Below the pieces are notes generated by a model. That model worked only from the letters and a program-made list of their open reading frames with translations. It ran no database searches and was not told the DNA's origin. A DNA stretch of 6,355 nt from Lachnospiraceae bacterium. Lineage in GTDB: Bacteria; Bacillota; Clostridia; Lachnospirales; Lachnospiraceae. The stretch is taken from NCBI GenBank assembly GCA_017444545.1, contig JAFSWJ010000191.1, positions 1 to 6,355 of the forward strand, given 5' to 3'. This document shows positions 1 through 5,275 of this stretch, piece by piece. How positions within the stretch are numbered: position 1 is the first letter of the stretch; each line of letters begins with the position of its first letter. Position numbers and translations under genes: made by a program.

Positions 1-20
1 CCCATGTGATCAGCGGGCGG

Positions 21-44
21 TCAATCAGAGAACCGTCCCCTGAT
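21..44 (-). repeat. GGGGACGGTTCT-family repeat, single copy upstream of the ATPase
   Basis: Seen: core AGAACCGTCCCC (29-40) with left flank TCAATCAG (21-28) and right side CTGAT (40-44). ATCAG/CTGAT can pair around the core. The left flank is the same as at 3802-3808, while the right flank continues CGG where a perfect copy would have TGA, so this copy is decayed at its outer edge. It ends nine bases before the ATPase ribosome-binding site. Confidence 0.75.
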
Positions 45-52
45 CGGTACAC

Positions 53-57
53 GGGAG
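53..57 (+). promoter_or_regulatory. Ribosome-binding site deciding the TTG start of the ATPase
   Basis: GGGAG ends eight bases before TTG 66. It lies directly after the repeat copy at 21-44 and is the only good ribosome-binding site near the N-terminus. It therefore favours TTG 66 over GTG 6 and ATG 93. Confidence 0.6.
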
Positions 58-65
58 AAACTAAA

Positions 66-1607
66 TTGGGCGATAGTACAGCAGCAGTTTCCATGAGAGG
101 CATCACAAAGACCTTTGGAAAGGGTCTTTATGCCAACAAAGACGTCAGCCTTGACATCAACAAGGGTGAGATCCTTTCTTTGCTGGGCGAGAACGGCTCG
201 GGAAAGACAACTCTGATGAACATGCTTTCAGGCATCTATTTTCCCGATGCCGGGCAGATCTTTATCAACGGCACACCTGTAAACATCAATTCCCCAAAGG
301 ATGCATATGATCTTGGCATAGGTATGGTCCATCAGCATTTCAAGCTGGTGGATGTTTTGAGTGCGGCTGAAAATATCGTGCTGGGGCTTGATGGAAAGCT
401 TGACATGAAGGCGGCAAGGGAAAAGATACGGGAGATCTGCGACAGGTACGGCTTTGAGGTGGATCCCGACAAAAAGATCTATAATATGTCCGTTTCGGAA
501 AAGCAGACCGTGGAGATAGTGAAGGTCCTCTACAGAGGGGCCGAGATCCTCATCCTTGATGAGCCCACGGCTGTGCTGACACCCCAGGAGACCAAAAAGC
601 TCTTTGAGGTCATGCGGAACATGAAAAATGACGGCAAGGCCATGGTCATCATCACCCACAAGCTGGACGAAGTCCTGGAGATCTCGGATCGGGTCGCAGT
701 GCTTCGGCAGGGGCAGTTCGTGGGCGATCTTATTACAAAAAACACCGATCCGCAGGAGATGACCGACATGATGGTGGGTCACAAGGTGGACCTCAACATA
801 GAGCGGGCCGAGCCCATGGACCCGAAGCTTCGGATCAGGATAAAAAATCTCTCCGTCACCGATGCGGAAGGCATACAGAAATTAAAGAATATCGATCTGG
901 ACATCCGATCCGGCGAGATCCTCGGTATCGCAGGCATTTCCGGCTGCGGACAAAAGGAACTTCTGGAATCCATAGCCGGGCTTCAAAAGGTGGATTCGGG
1001 CTCCATCATTTATTATGAGGACGACGGAACCGAAAAGGAACTGGTGGGCATGGATCCTGTGAAGATCAAAAACCTGGGCGTGTCTTTAAGCTTTGTTCCG
1101 GAAGACAGGCTCGGAATGGGACTTGTGGGAAATATGGATCTGTCCGACAACATGATGCTTCGAACCTTCAGGGACGGAAACAGCGTTTTCACCGACAGGA
1201 AATCGCCCCACAAGAGAGCGGAAAAGATAGTAAAACAGCTGCACGTGGATACTCCCGGCATCGAGACTCCCGTCAGAAAGCTTTCCGGAGGCAACATCCA
1301 GAAGGTGCTGGTGGGCAGGGAGCTTTACCAGAGACCCAGTGTGCTCATGACGGCCTATGTGGTCAGGGGACTTGATATCAACTCCTCCTATACCATATAC
1401 GATCTTATTATGATCCAGAAGCTTTCGGGCACGGCTGTGATCTTTGTGGGCGAGGACCTGGATGTCCTTTTGCAGATCTCGGACCGCGTGATGGTGCTCT
1501 GCGACGGGCAGGTAAACGGCATTCTTGACGGCAGGACGGCCACAAAGAGCGAGGTCGGACTGCGGATGACATCGCTTCAGGCTGCGTCAAAGGGAGGTGA
1601 GGACTGA
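66..1607 (+). CDS. Nucleoside/BMP-type ABC importer, double ATP-binding protein (NupO/RnsB-like)
   Basis: Cytoplasmic energy-coupling subunit of a BmpA-type nucleoside importer with two fused ATPase domains, 513 aa from TTG 66. Seen in domain 1: Walker A GENGSGKT (residues 41-48), Q-loop Gln90, signature MSVSEKQ (141-147), Walker B ILILDEP (161-167) and switch His198. Domain 2 starts near residue 258. Its Walker A is degenerate (GISGCGQK, 290-297), its LSGGN signature (406-410) is intact, its Walker B acidic pair is replaced by Ala430-Tyr431, and its switch His is absent (FVGEDLD). From family knowledge, this asymmetry is normal for RbsA/NupO-type ATPases, where site 1 residues pair with the intact domain 2 signature. 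Start: TTG 66 has GGGAG at 53-57, eight bases upstream. The longer frame from GTG 6 would translate an intergenic repeat, and ATG 93 lacks a ribosome-binding site. The stop overlaps permease 1 by one base. Substrate inferred from family; the closely related sugar importers are less likely given the two permeases that follow. Confidence 0.93.
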   Translation: MGDSTAAVSMRGITKTFGKGLYANKDVSLDINKGEILSLLGENGSGKTTLMNMLSGIYFPDAGQIFINGTPVNINSPKDAYDLGIGMVHQHFKLVDVLSAAENIVLGLDGKLDMKAAREKIREICDRYGFEVDPDKKIYNMSVSEKQTVEIVKVLYRGAEILILDEPTAVLTPQETKKLFEVMRNMKNDGKAMVIITHKLDEVLEISDRVAVLRQGQFVGDLITKNTDPQEMTDMMVGHKVDLNIERAEPMDPKLRIRIKNLSVTDAEGIQKLKNIDLDIRSGEILGIAGISGCGQKELLESIAGLQKVDSGSIIYYEDDGTEKELVGMDPVKIKNLGVSLSFVPEDRLGMGLVGNMDLSDNMMLRTFRDGNSVFTDRKSPHKRAEKIVKQLHVDTPGIETPVRKLSGGNIQKVLVGRELYQRPSVLMTAYVVRGLDINSSYTIYDLIMIQKLSGTAVIFVGEDLDVLLQISDRVMVLCDGQVNGILDGRTATKSEVGLRMTSLQAASKGGED

Positions 1608-2692
1608 TGGATAATAAAACCGGAACGCGCCTTTTCCACCTTGCAAAACGCGAGGACATCTCACGCAGCAAAAAGCTTGTCATCAGACTCATTGCCATAG
1701 CATCGGCGCTGGTGCTGTGCGCTCTGCTCACGGCTCTTGCAACAGGCATCAATCCGCTGCAGGTCTATGCATCAATGGTCAGCGGCGCCTTCGGAAGTGT
1801 CCGCAAAACCTGGATAACCCTTCAGGATCTGTCGATTTTGCTTCTCATATCAGTCGCCCTCACTCCGGCCTTTACCATGAGATTCTGGAATATCGGCGGC
1901 GAGGGACAGGTGCTCGTGGGCGGACTTGCCACCGCAGCCTGCATGATACTGCTTGAAAATAAGCTGCCGGGCGTTCTTATTATGCTGATCTCATTTGTGG
2001 CAGCGATCTGCGCCGGCGCGCTCTGGGGGCTCATTCCCGCGGTGTGCAAGGCCAGGTGGAATACAAACGAGACGCTGATGACGCTCATGATGAACTACAT
2101 CGCAACGCAGCTGGTGTCGTTTTTTGTCATTATCTGGGAGGTGCCCAAGGGCTCGGGAAAGATCGGCATCATCAACCAGAACAGCCACGCCGGCTGGATG
2201 GTGCAGCTTTTCGGCTCCAAATACATGCTTTCCATCACCGTTTCCATCCTGGTGACGGTGTTCATGTATGTTTATCTCAATTACAGCAAGCACGGCTATG
2301 AGATCCGGGTCGTGGGACAGAGCCTCAACACCGCAAAGTACGTCGGCATCAGTGTCAGCAGGGTCATAATAAGAACGATGCTGCTTTCAGGCGCGCTGTG
2401 CGGCCTTGCGGGAATGCTGCTTGTGGGCTCCATAAATCATACAATAACCACCACCATCGCGGGAGGGCAGGGCTTCACTGCGGTCATGGTCTCGTGGATG
2501 GCAAAATTCAATCCCTTCACGATGATACCCTGCGCATTTCTCGTGGTCTTCATGAACAGGGGTGCGGGCGAGATCGCCACCAACTTCGGTCTGAATCCGT
2601 CCTTTGCGGACATCATGACCGGCATCATCCTGTTCTTCATCATAGGATGTGAATTTTTTATTAATTACAGCATCAAAAAGAGAAAAAAATAA
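1607..2692 (+). CDS. Nucleoside ABC importer permease 1 (NupP-like, BPD_transp_2 family)
   Basis: Integral membrane permease, 361 aa, forming half of the translocation channel. Seen: a basic N-terminus, then a hydrophobic segment at about residues 24-46, followed by several more membrane segments. The family landmark WNIGGEGQ is at 94-101, ARWNTNETLMTLMMNYIA at 149-166, the cytoplasmic coupling-loop region GYEIRVVGQSLNTAKYVG at 230-247, and GGQGFTAVMVSWMAKFNP at 286-303, with a lysine/arginine tail (KKRKK) at the end. These match the first permease of NupNOPQ/RnsBACD-type systems. The start ATG overlaps the ATPase stop as TGATG, and GGGAGGTGA at 1592-1600 lies six bases upstream, so translation is probably coupled to the ATPase. 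Length is normal for the family and no truncation or frameshift is visible. Confidence 0.93.
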   Translation: MDNKTGTRLFHLAKREDISRSKKLVIRLIAIASALVLCALLTALATGINPLQVYASMVSGAFGSVRKTWITLQDLSILLLISVALTPAFTMRFWNIGGEGQVLVGGLATAACMILLENKLPGVLIMLISFVAAICAGALWGLIPAVCKARWNTNETLMTLMMNYIATQLVSFFVIIWEVPKGSGKIGIINQNSHAGWMVQLFGSKYMLSITVSILVTVFMYVYLNYSKHGYEIRVVGQSLNTAKYVGISVSRVIIRTMLLSGALCGLAGMLLVGSINHTITTTIAGGQGFTAVMVSWMAKFNPFTMIPCAFLVVFMNRGAGEIATNFGLNPSFADIMTGIILFFIIGCEFFINYSIKKRKK

Positions 2693-2694
2693 TG

Positions 2695-2708
2695 TATCAG
2701 GGGGACGG
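2695..2708 (+). repeat. Degenerate repeat core between the two permease genes
   Basis: TATCAGGGGGACGG matches the left part of the family core with a TATCA flank, as seen in inverted form at the end of the 5223-5271 array (TGATA). The right half (TTCT plus flank) is missing: the sequence goes on AGGTGTGTTACG and no complementary flank is visible. It starts three bases after the permease 1 stop and is probably a truncated or decayed copy. Confidence 0.5.
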
Positions 2709-2752
2709 AGGTGTGTTACGCTTTATGTCAACCGAAATCCCCGGTATTTCAA

Positions 2753-2758
2753 AAGGAG
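2753..2758 (+). promoter_or_regulatory. Ribosome-binding site deciding the ATG 2765 start of permease 2
   Basis: AAGGAG sits six bases before ATG 2765. It shows that the in-frame GTG at 2711 is not the start and that the repeat remnant upstream is untranslated. Confidence 0.85.
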
Positions 2759-2764
2759 AAAAAC

Positions 2765-3760
2765 ATGACCGGATTTCTTTCATTCATACCAAGGGCCGTA
2801 GGGCAGGGGATACCGCTGCTTTTCGGATGTACGGGTGAGATAATAACAGAAAAATCGGGAAACCTGAACCTGGGGATCCCGGGCGTGATGTATGTCGGAG
2901 CCATCAGCGGAGTCATCGGTGCCTTCTTTTATGAACATTCAGTGGGGGAGGGTTCGATGAGCGCGGTCCCTGCCATCATGATCCCGGTTCTGTGCTCGCT
3001 TTTCGGGTCGTTTCTCATGGGCATGCTCTACTGTTTCCTGACGGTGACCCTTCGCGCAAACCAGAATGTGACCGGTCTTGCCATGACCACCTTTGGCGTG
3101 GGCTTCGGCAATTTCTTCGGCGGGTCTTTGATCAAACTTTCAAACCTTGATGTGCCCACCATCGCACTTTCAAAGACCAGCGCATACTTTAGCGCGACCC
3201 TGCCCTTTGCAAAAAAACTGGGGTGGTTCGGGGAGGTCTTCCTCTCATACGGATTTCTGGCCTATCTTGCCATCGCTGTCGCGGTTGCTGCCGCAATTAT
3301 TATAAAAAAGACCAGGGTCGGGCTGCATCTGCGTGCTGTGGGAGAAAGTCCGGCGACCGCCGATGCCATGGGCATCGATGTTACCGTATATAAGTATTCA
3401 TCCACGGTGCTTGGATGTATGATCGCAGGTCTGGGAGGTCTTTATTATGTAATGGACTATGCCAGCGGAGTGTGGTCGAATGACGCCTTCGGAGACAGGG
3501 GCTGGCTTGCCATCGCCCTCGTTATCTTCACCATCTGGAGGGCGGACGTCGGGATCCTGGCGTCGATCCTGTTCGGCGGGCTGTATATCCTGTATCTGTA
3601 CATCCCCACGGGAATGGAGCACATGGAGCTAAAGGAACTCTACAAGATGATCCCCTACGTGGTGACCATCATAGTCCTCATCGTGACCAGCATGCGTAAC
3701 CGCCGGGAGGATCAGCCTCCGGCATCGCTGGGTCTCAACTACTTCCGCGAAGAACGATAA
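2765..3760 (+). CDS. Nucleoside ABC importer permease 2 (NupQ-like, BPD_transp_2 family)
   Basis: Second channel subunit of the importer, 331 aa, expected to pair with permease 1 in the membrane. Seen: family landmark EKSGNLNLGIPGVM at 29-42, ANQNVTGLAMTTFG at 98-111, coupling-loop region GLHLRAVGESPATADAMGID at 186-205, and RGWLAIALVIFTIWRADVG at 245-263, with hydrophobic segments between them and a short polar tail. Start: ATG 2765 has AAGGAG at 2753-2758 with six-base spacing and gives the N-terminus expected of the family. An in-frame GTG at 2711 would add 18 residues read through a repeat core and is rejected. It sits 72 bases after permease 1, in the same direction and probably on the same transcript. 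That gap is wider than the overlap between the first two genes and holds a repeat remnant. It is the last gene of the operon, followed by a hairpin terminator. Confidence 0.93.
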   Translation: MTGFLSFIPRAVGQGIPLLFGCTGEIITEKSGNLNLGIPGVMYVGAISGVIGAFFYEHSVGEGSMSAVPAIMIPVLCSLFGSFLMGMLYCFLTVTLRANQNVTGLAMTTFGVGFGNFFGGSLIKLSNLDVPTIALSKTSAYFSATLPFAKKLGWFGEVFLSYGFLAYLAIAVAVAAAIIIKKTRVGLHLRAVGESPATADAMGIDVTVYKYSSTVLGCMIAGLGGLYYVMDYASGVWSNDAFGDRGWLAIALVIFTIWRADVGILASILFGGLYILYLYIPTGMEHMELKELYKMIPYVVTIIVLIVTSMRNRREDQPPASLGLNYFREER

Positions 3761-3797
3761 AAAATGTGACAGGGGGACAGTCCCGGTGTCACATTTT
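3761..3797. terminator. Hairpin, likely bidirectional terminator, derived from the repeat family
   Basis: Seen: AAAATGTGACA (3761-3771) is perfectly complementary to TGTCACATTTT (3787-3797), and GGGA (3774-3777) pairs with TCCC (3781-3784) inside it, leaving a GG/GG internal loop. On the minus strand the stem runs into six T (3764-3759), a good intrinsic terminator for the lipoprotein gene. On the plus strand TTTT follows, then GGG, so it is weaker for the permease operon. The AGGGGGAC start shows kinship to the repeats, with a variant core. Confidence 0.6.
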
Positions 3798-3801
3798 GGG
3801 T

Positions 3802-3867
3802 TCAATCAGGGGGACGGTTCTGTGATTGACTTGTTTTTGTCAATCACAGAACCGTCCCCCTGATTGA
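3802..3867. repeat. Perfect 29-bp inverted repeat made of two head-to-head repeat units
   Basis: Seen: arm 3802-3830 (TCAATCA, GGGGGACGGTTCT, GTGATTGAC) is an exact reverse complement of arm 3839-3867, with an eight-base T-rich loop (TTGTTTTT, 3831-3838). Each arm also has its own inverted ends, TCAATCA with TGATTGA, so two small hairpins compete with one long one. No T-tract follows on either side, so it need not be a classic terminator, although a 29-bp stem between convergent genes would block read-through or recruit RNase. The layout matches a BIME (paired, inverted REP-like units). Confidence 0.9.
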
Positions 3868-3900
3868 CAGAACCGTCCCCTGATTGAACCGTCCCCCCTG
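3861..3900 (-). repeat. Head-to-tail tandem repeat units next to the palindrome
   Basis: TGATTGA occurs at 3861-3867 and 3881-3887, separated by CAGAACCGTCCCC, giving a 20-base unit. A following partial unit (ACCGTCCCCCC, 3888-3898) lacks the AGA start. The flanks here are direct rather than inverted repeats, and the first flank is shared with the right arm of the palindrome, so units appear to be chained through a common flank. Confidence 0.8.
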
Positions 3901-3911
3901 CCATCTCAGCA

Positions 3912-5135
3912 TTATTCGTAATAAACACACCTGTAGGTGCAGTTTTTCGGGTTTTCAAGCTTTACGGTAAAAAGCTCGTCTCCGGTGGAAAAGTCAAAGA
4001 CAGACATGCAGTTATTATCATTTACCGTCATGCCCCAGCCGATCATATAGAGCTCATCTTTGATATGCTGTACATCGCCGCAGGCACGGGAAAACTTTCC
4101 GCCGGGCATATATGTTTTGAAAAACTCCAGCTTTTTTTCGGCGGGGTCGATCGCATAGGTTGAGATGCGGGTCGCCCCGTTTTTGTTATTATTATCAAAA
4201 ACGGTGATGCGGCTGCCGTCCACCGTCGCATAATGCTGACCTGATGTTTTCTGCATTTCGGACAGGCCGAACTCATCGCCTGCACCCGAAAGACGCCACA
4301 GGATCTGATCCTCGTTTTTGCTGCGGTCGAGGCAGAGGATGGAGTTTATGTGGCGGAAGGAGCAGACGAGATTCCCGTCCCCGTCAAGGCGCATGGAGTT
4401 GAAATGCACATAGTCCGGCACATCGGTTTCCTCATTTGCAAAATCGTCAGCCGTTTCGGAGGCATCCGTGACGGTATAGCCGTAAAGTTCGGGATAATCA
4501 GTGCTGTGGAAATCCCAGACGACATTGCCGTCTTTGACTTCCTGCAGATATGAGCCCACGACACTTGCGCTGTCATGATCCGGGATGTTTTTGACGGTCT
4601 CTTTGATATAGCCTGACATTATATAATGATCGGGGCTTATCATCAAAAAATCGTGTCCGTCAAGCGGATGTCCCTTTTCGACCACTTCCGATTCCTCAAA
4701 GGTGATACGGTTTATCTCGTTGAAATTTTCATCCATTATCACGCGCTCCCCCGGGGCAAAGCCTTGCAGTCCATAGTCGTCGTATGCGCCGGTGTTGTCG
4801 TGATAGCTGTAAAAGGTCTTTCCGTCGATGTCATGTTTCTTAAAATCCCAAAGCCCGGTCAGCGCCCCTTCCGACGGCTGCTCCTCGTGCTTTGACCAGA
4901 CTATGTTCCCCCTGCCGTCGAGCATGATGAGATTTCGGCTGTAGACAAAGGAGAGAAAGAAATTCCCCGGCAGATCCGTACTGCCTTCAGCTTCAAATCC
5001 CGGCAGACCCTCGGCGATGACGGGCTCTGTTTTATTTTCGGCCTGCGTGCCCGTGTTTGTAAATGCGATCGTGCAGCTGCATAATAAAAACGCCGACGCG
5101 GCGATGAGCATTGAAATGAGCAGATTTTTTTTCAT
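3912..5135 (-). CDS. Exported lipoprotein, arylsulfate sulfotransferase (ASST)-like
   Basis: Predicted lipoprotein of 407 aa, anchored outside the cytoplasmic membrane. Seen: charged MKKN start, hydrophobic stretch to residue 18, lipobox LCSC with Cys21, then a polar linker. The rest has recurring beta-propeller-like strands ending in Trp (NLIMLDGRGNIVW 68-80, EVKDGNVVWDF 199-209, SILCLDRSKNEDQILWRL 265-282). Landmarks of ASST families (Arylsulfotrans/Arylsulfotran_2) are GHDF (His161), DYVHFNS (His244), SFRH (Arg261) and GQHYATVDGSRITVFDNN (His301). By analogy with E. coli ASST these would correspond to the three active-site histidines and the arginine, including the sulfated histidine. The known activity is PAPS-independent transfer of sulfate between phenols; that is inferred here. 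It is shorter than the roughly 570-600 aa enterobacterial enzymes, so a non-catalytic propeller remains possible. Start ATG has GAGGT at 5141-5145. It is convergent with the nucleoside operon, with no obvious functional link. Confidence 0.75.
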   Translation of the reverse strand: MKKNLLISMLIAASAFLLCSCTIAFTNTGTQAENKTEPVIAEGLPGFEAEGSTDLPGNFFLSFVYSRNLIMLDGRGNIVWSKHEEQPSEGALTGLWDFKKHDIDGKTFYSYHDNTGAYDDYGLQGFAPGERVIMDENFNEINRITFEESEVVEKGHPLDGHDFLMISPDHYIMSGYIKETVKNIPDHDSASVVGSYLQEVKDGNVVWDFHSTDYPELYGYTVTDASETADDFANEETDVPDYVHFNSMRLDGDGNLVCSFRHINSILCLDRSKNEDQILWRLSGAGDEFGLSEMQKTSGQHYATVDGSRITVFDNNNKNGATRISTYAIDPAEKKLEFFKTYMPGGKFSRACGDVQHIKDELYMIGWGMTVNDNNCMSVFDFSTGDELFTVKLENPKNCTYRCVYYE

Positions 5136-5140
5136 ATTTT

Positions 5141-5145
5141 ACCTC
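5141..5145 (-). promoter_or_regulatory. Ribosome-binding site of the ASST-like lipoprotein
   Basis: On the minus strand GAGGT precedes ATG 5135 by five bases. The repeat hairpin at 5154-5183 ends eight bases before this site, so its folding in the mRNA could affect access to it; this effect is inferred only. Confidence 0.7.
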
Positions 5146-5153
5146 GTATTTCT

Positions 5154-5183
5154 GTGTAACAGGGGGACGGTTCTCTGTTACAC
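5154..5183 (+). repeat. Repeat hairpin with conserved core as loop, 5' of the lipoprotein gene
   Basis: GTGTAACAG (5154-5162) pairs perfectly with CTGTTACAC (5175-5183), and the 12-base core GGGGACGGTTCT forms the whole loop. The stem sequence differs from those at 21-44 and 3761-3867 while the core is unchanged. It lies eight bases upstream of the lipoprotein ribosome-binding site, so it would be in the 5' leader if transcription starts upstream. Bases 5160-5179 are also complementary to 5226-5245 with one mismatch, allowing a larger alternative fold. Confidence 0.85.
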
Positions 5184-5222
5184 TTGTATTCATGGGCGTT
5201 TCACGGGATCATATACTCTAAA

Positions 5223-5271
5223 TGAAACAGAGAACCGTCCCTCTGAAACAGAGAACCGTCCCTCTGATACA
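5223..5271 (-). repeat. Tandem 21-base repeat, two exact units plus a partial flank
   Basis: Two identical 21-base units (5223-5243 and 5244-5264) each consist of TGAAACAG, AGAACCGTCCC and TC, followed by TGATACA (5265-5271), a variant of the flank. Within each unit CAGAG and CTCTG (5228-5232/5241-5245; 5249-5253/5262-5266) can form a five-base stem around AACCGTCC. The array ends four bases before the stop codon of the GGDEF gene and is the first DNA downstream of it. No T-tract is seen, so a terminator role is not shown. Confidence 0.88.
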
Positions 5272-5275
5272 CGGA

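Noticed and set aside
6..65. GTG 6 as the start of the ATPase gene
   Set aside because: The extra 20 residues come from an intergenic repeat and have no counterpart in the family; TTG 66 has a well-placed GGGAG.
1171..1182. GGGACGGAAACA inside the ATPase as another repeat core
   Set aside because: Only seven core bases match, no flank pairing is seen, and the codons (Arg-Asp-Gly-Asn) fit the protein.
1408..1752. Minus-strand and alternate-frame open frames over the transporter genes, such as 228-782 and 1408-1752
   Set aside because: They lie opposite well-supported genes, show no family motifs, and have compositions typical of shadow frames.
2711..2764. GTG 2711 as the start of permease 2
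   Set aside because: The added 18 residues are not membrane-like or family-like, and AAGGAG is correctly placed for ATG 2765.
2692..2838. Small ORF of 48 codons starting in the permease 1 stop
   Set aside because: It overlaps the start of permease 2 in another frame, begins inside a repeat remnant, and its product looks like out-of-frame translation.
3802..3900. CRISPR array
   Set aside because: Units are directly adjacent or inverted, with no unique spacers of regular length and no cas genes in the window.
5208..5236. Promoter for the lipoprotein gene, minus-strand TATGAT at 5213-5208
   Set aside because: The -10 is reasonable, but the -35 position at 17-base spacing (GGTTCT, part of the repeat core) matches the consensus at only one base.
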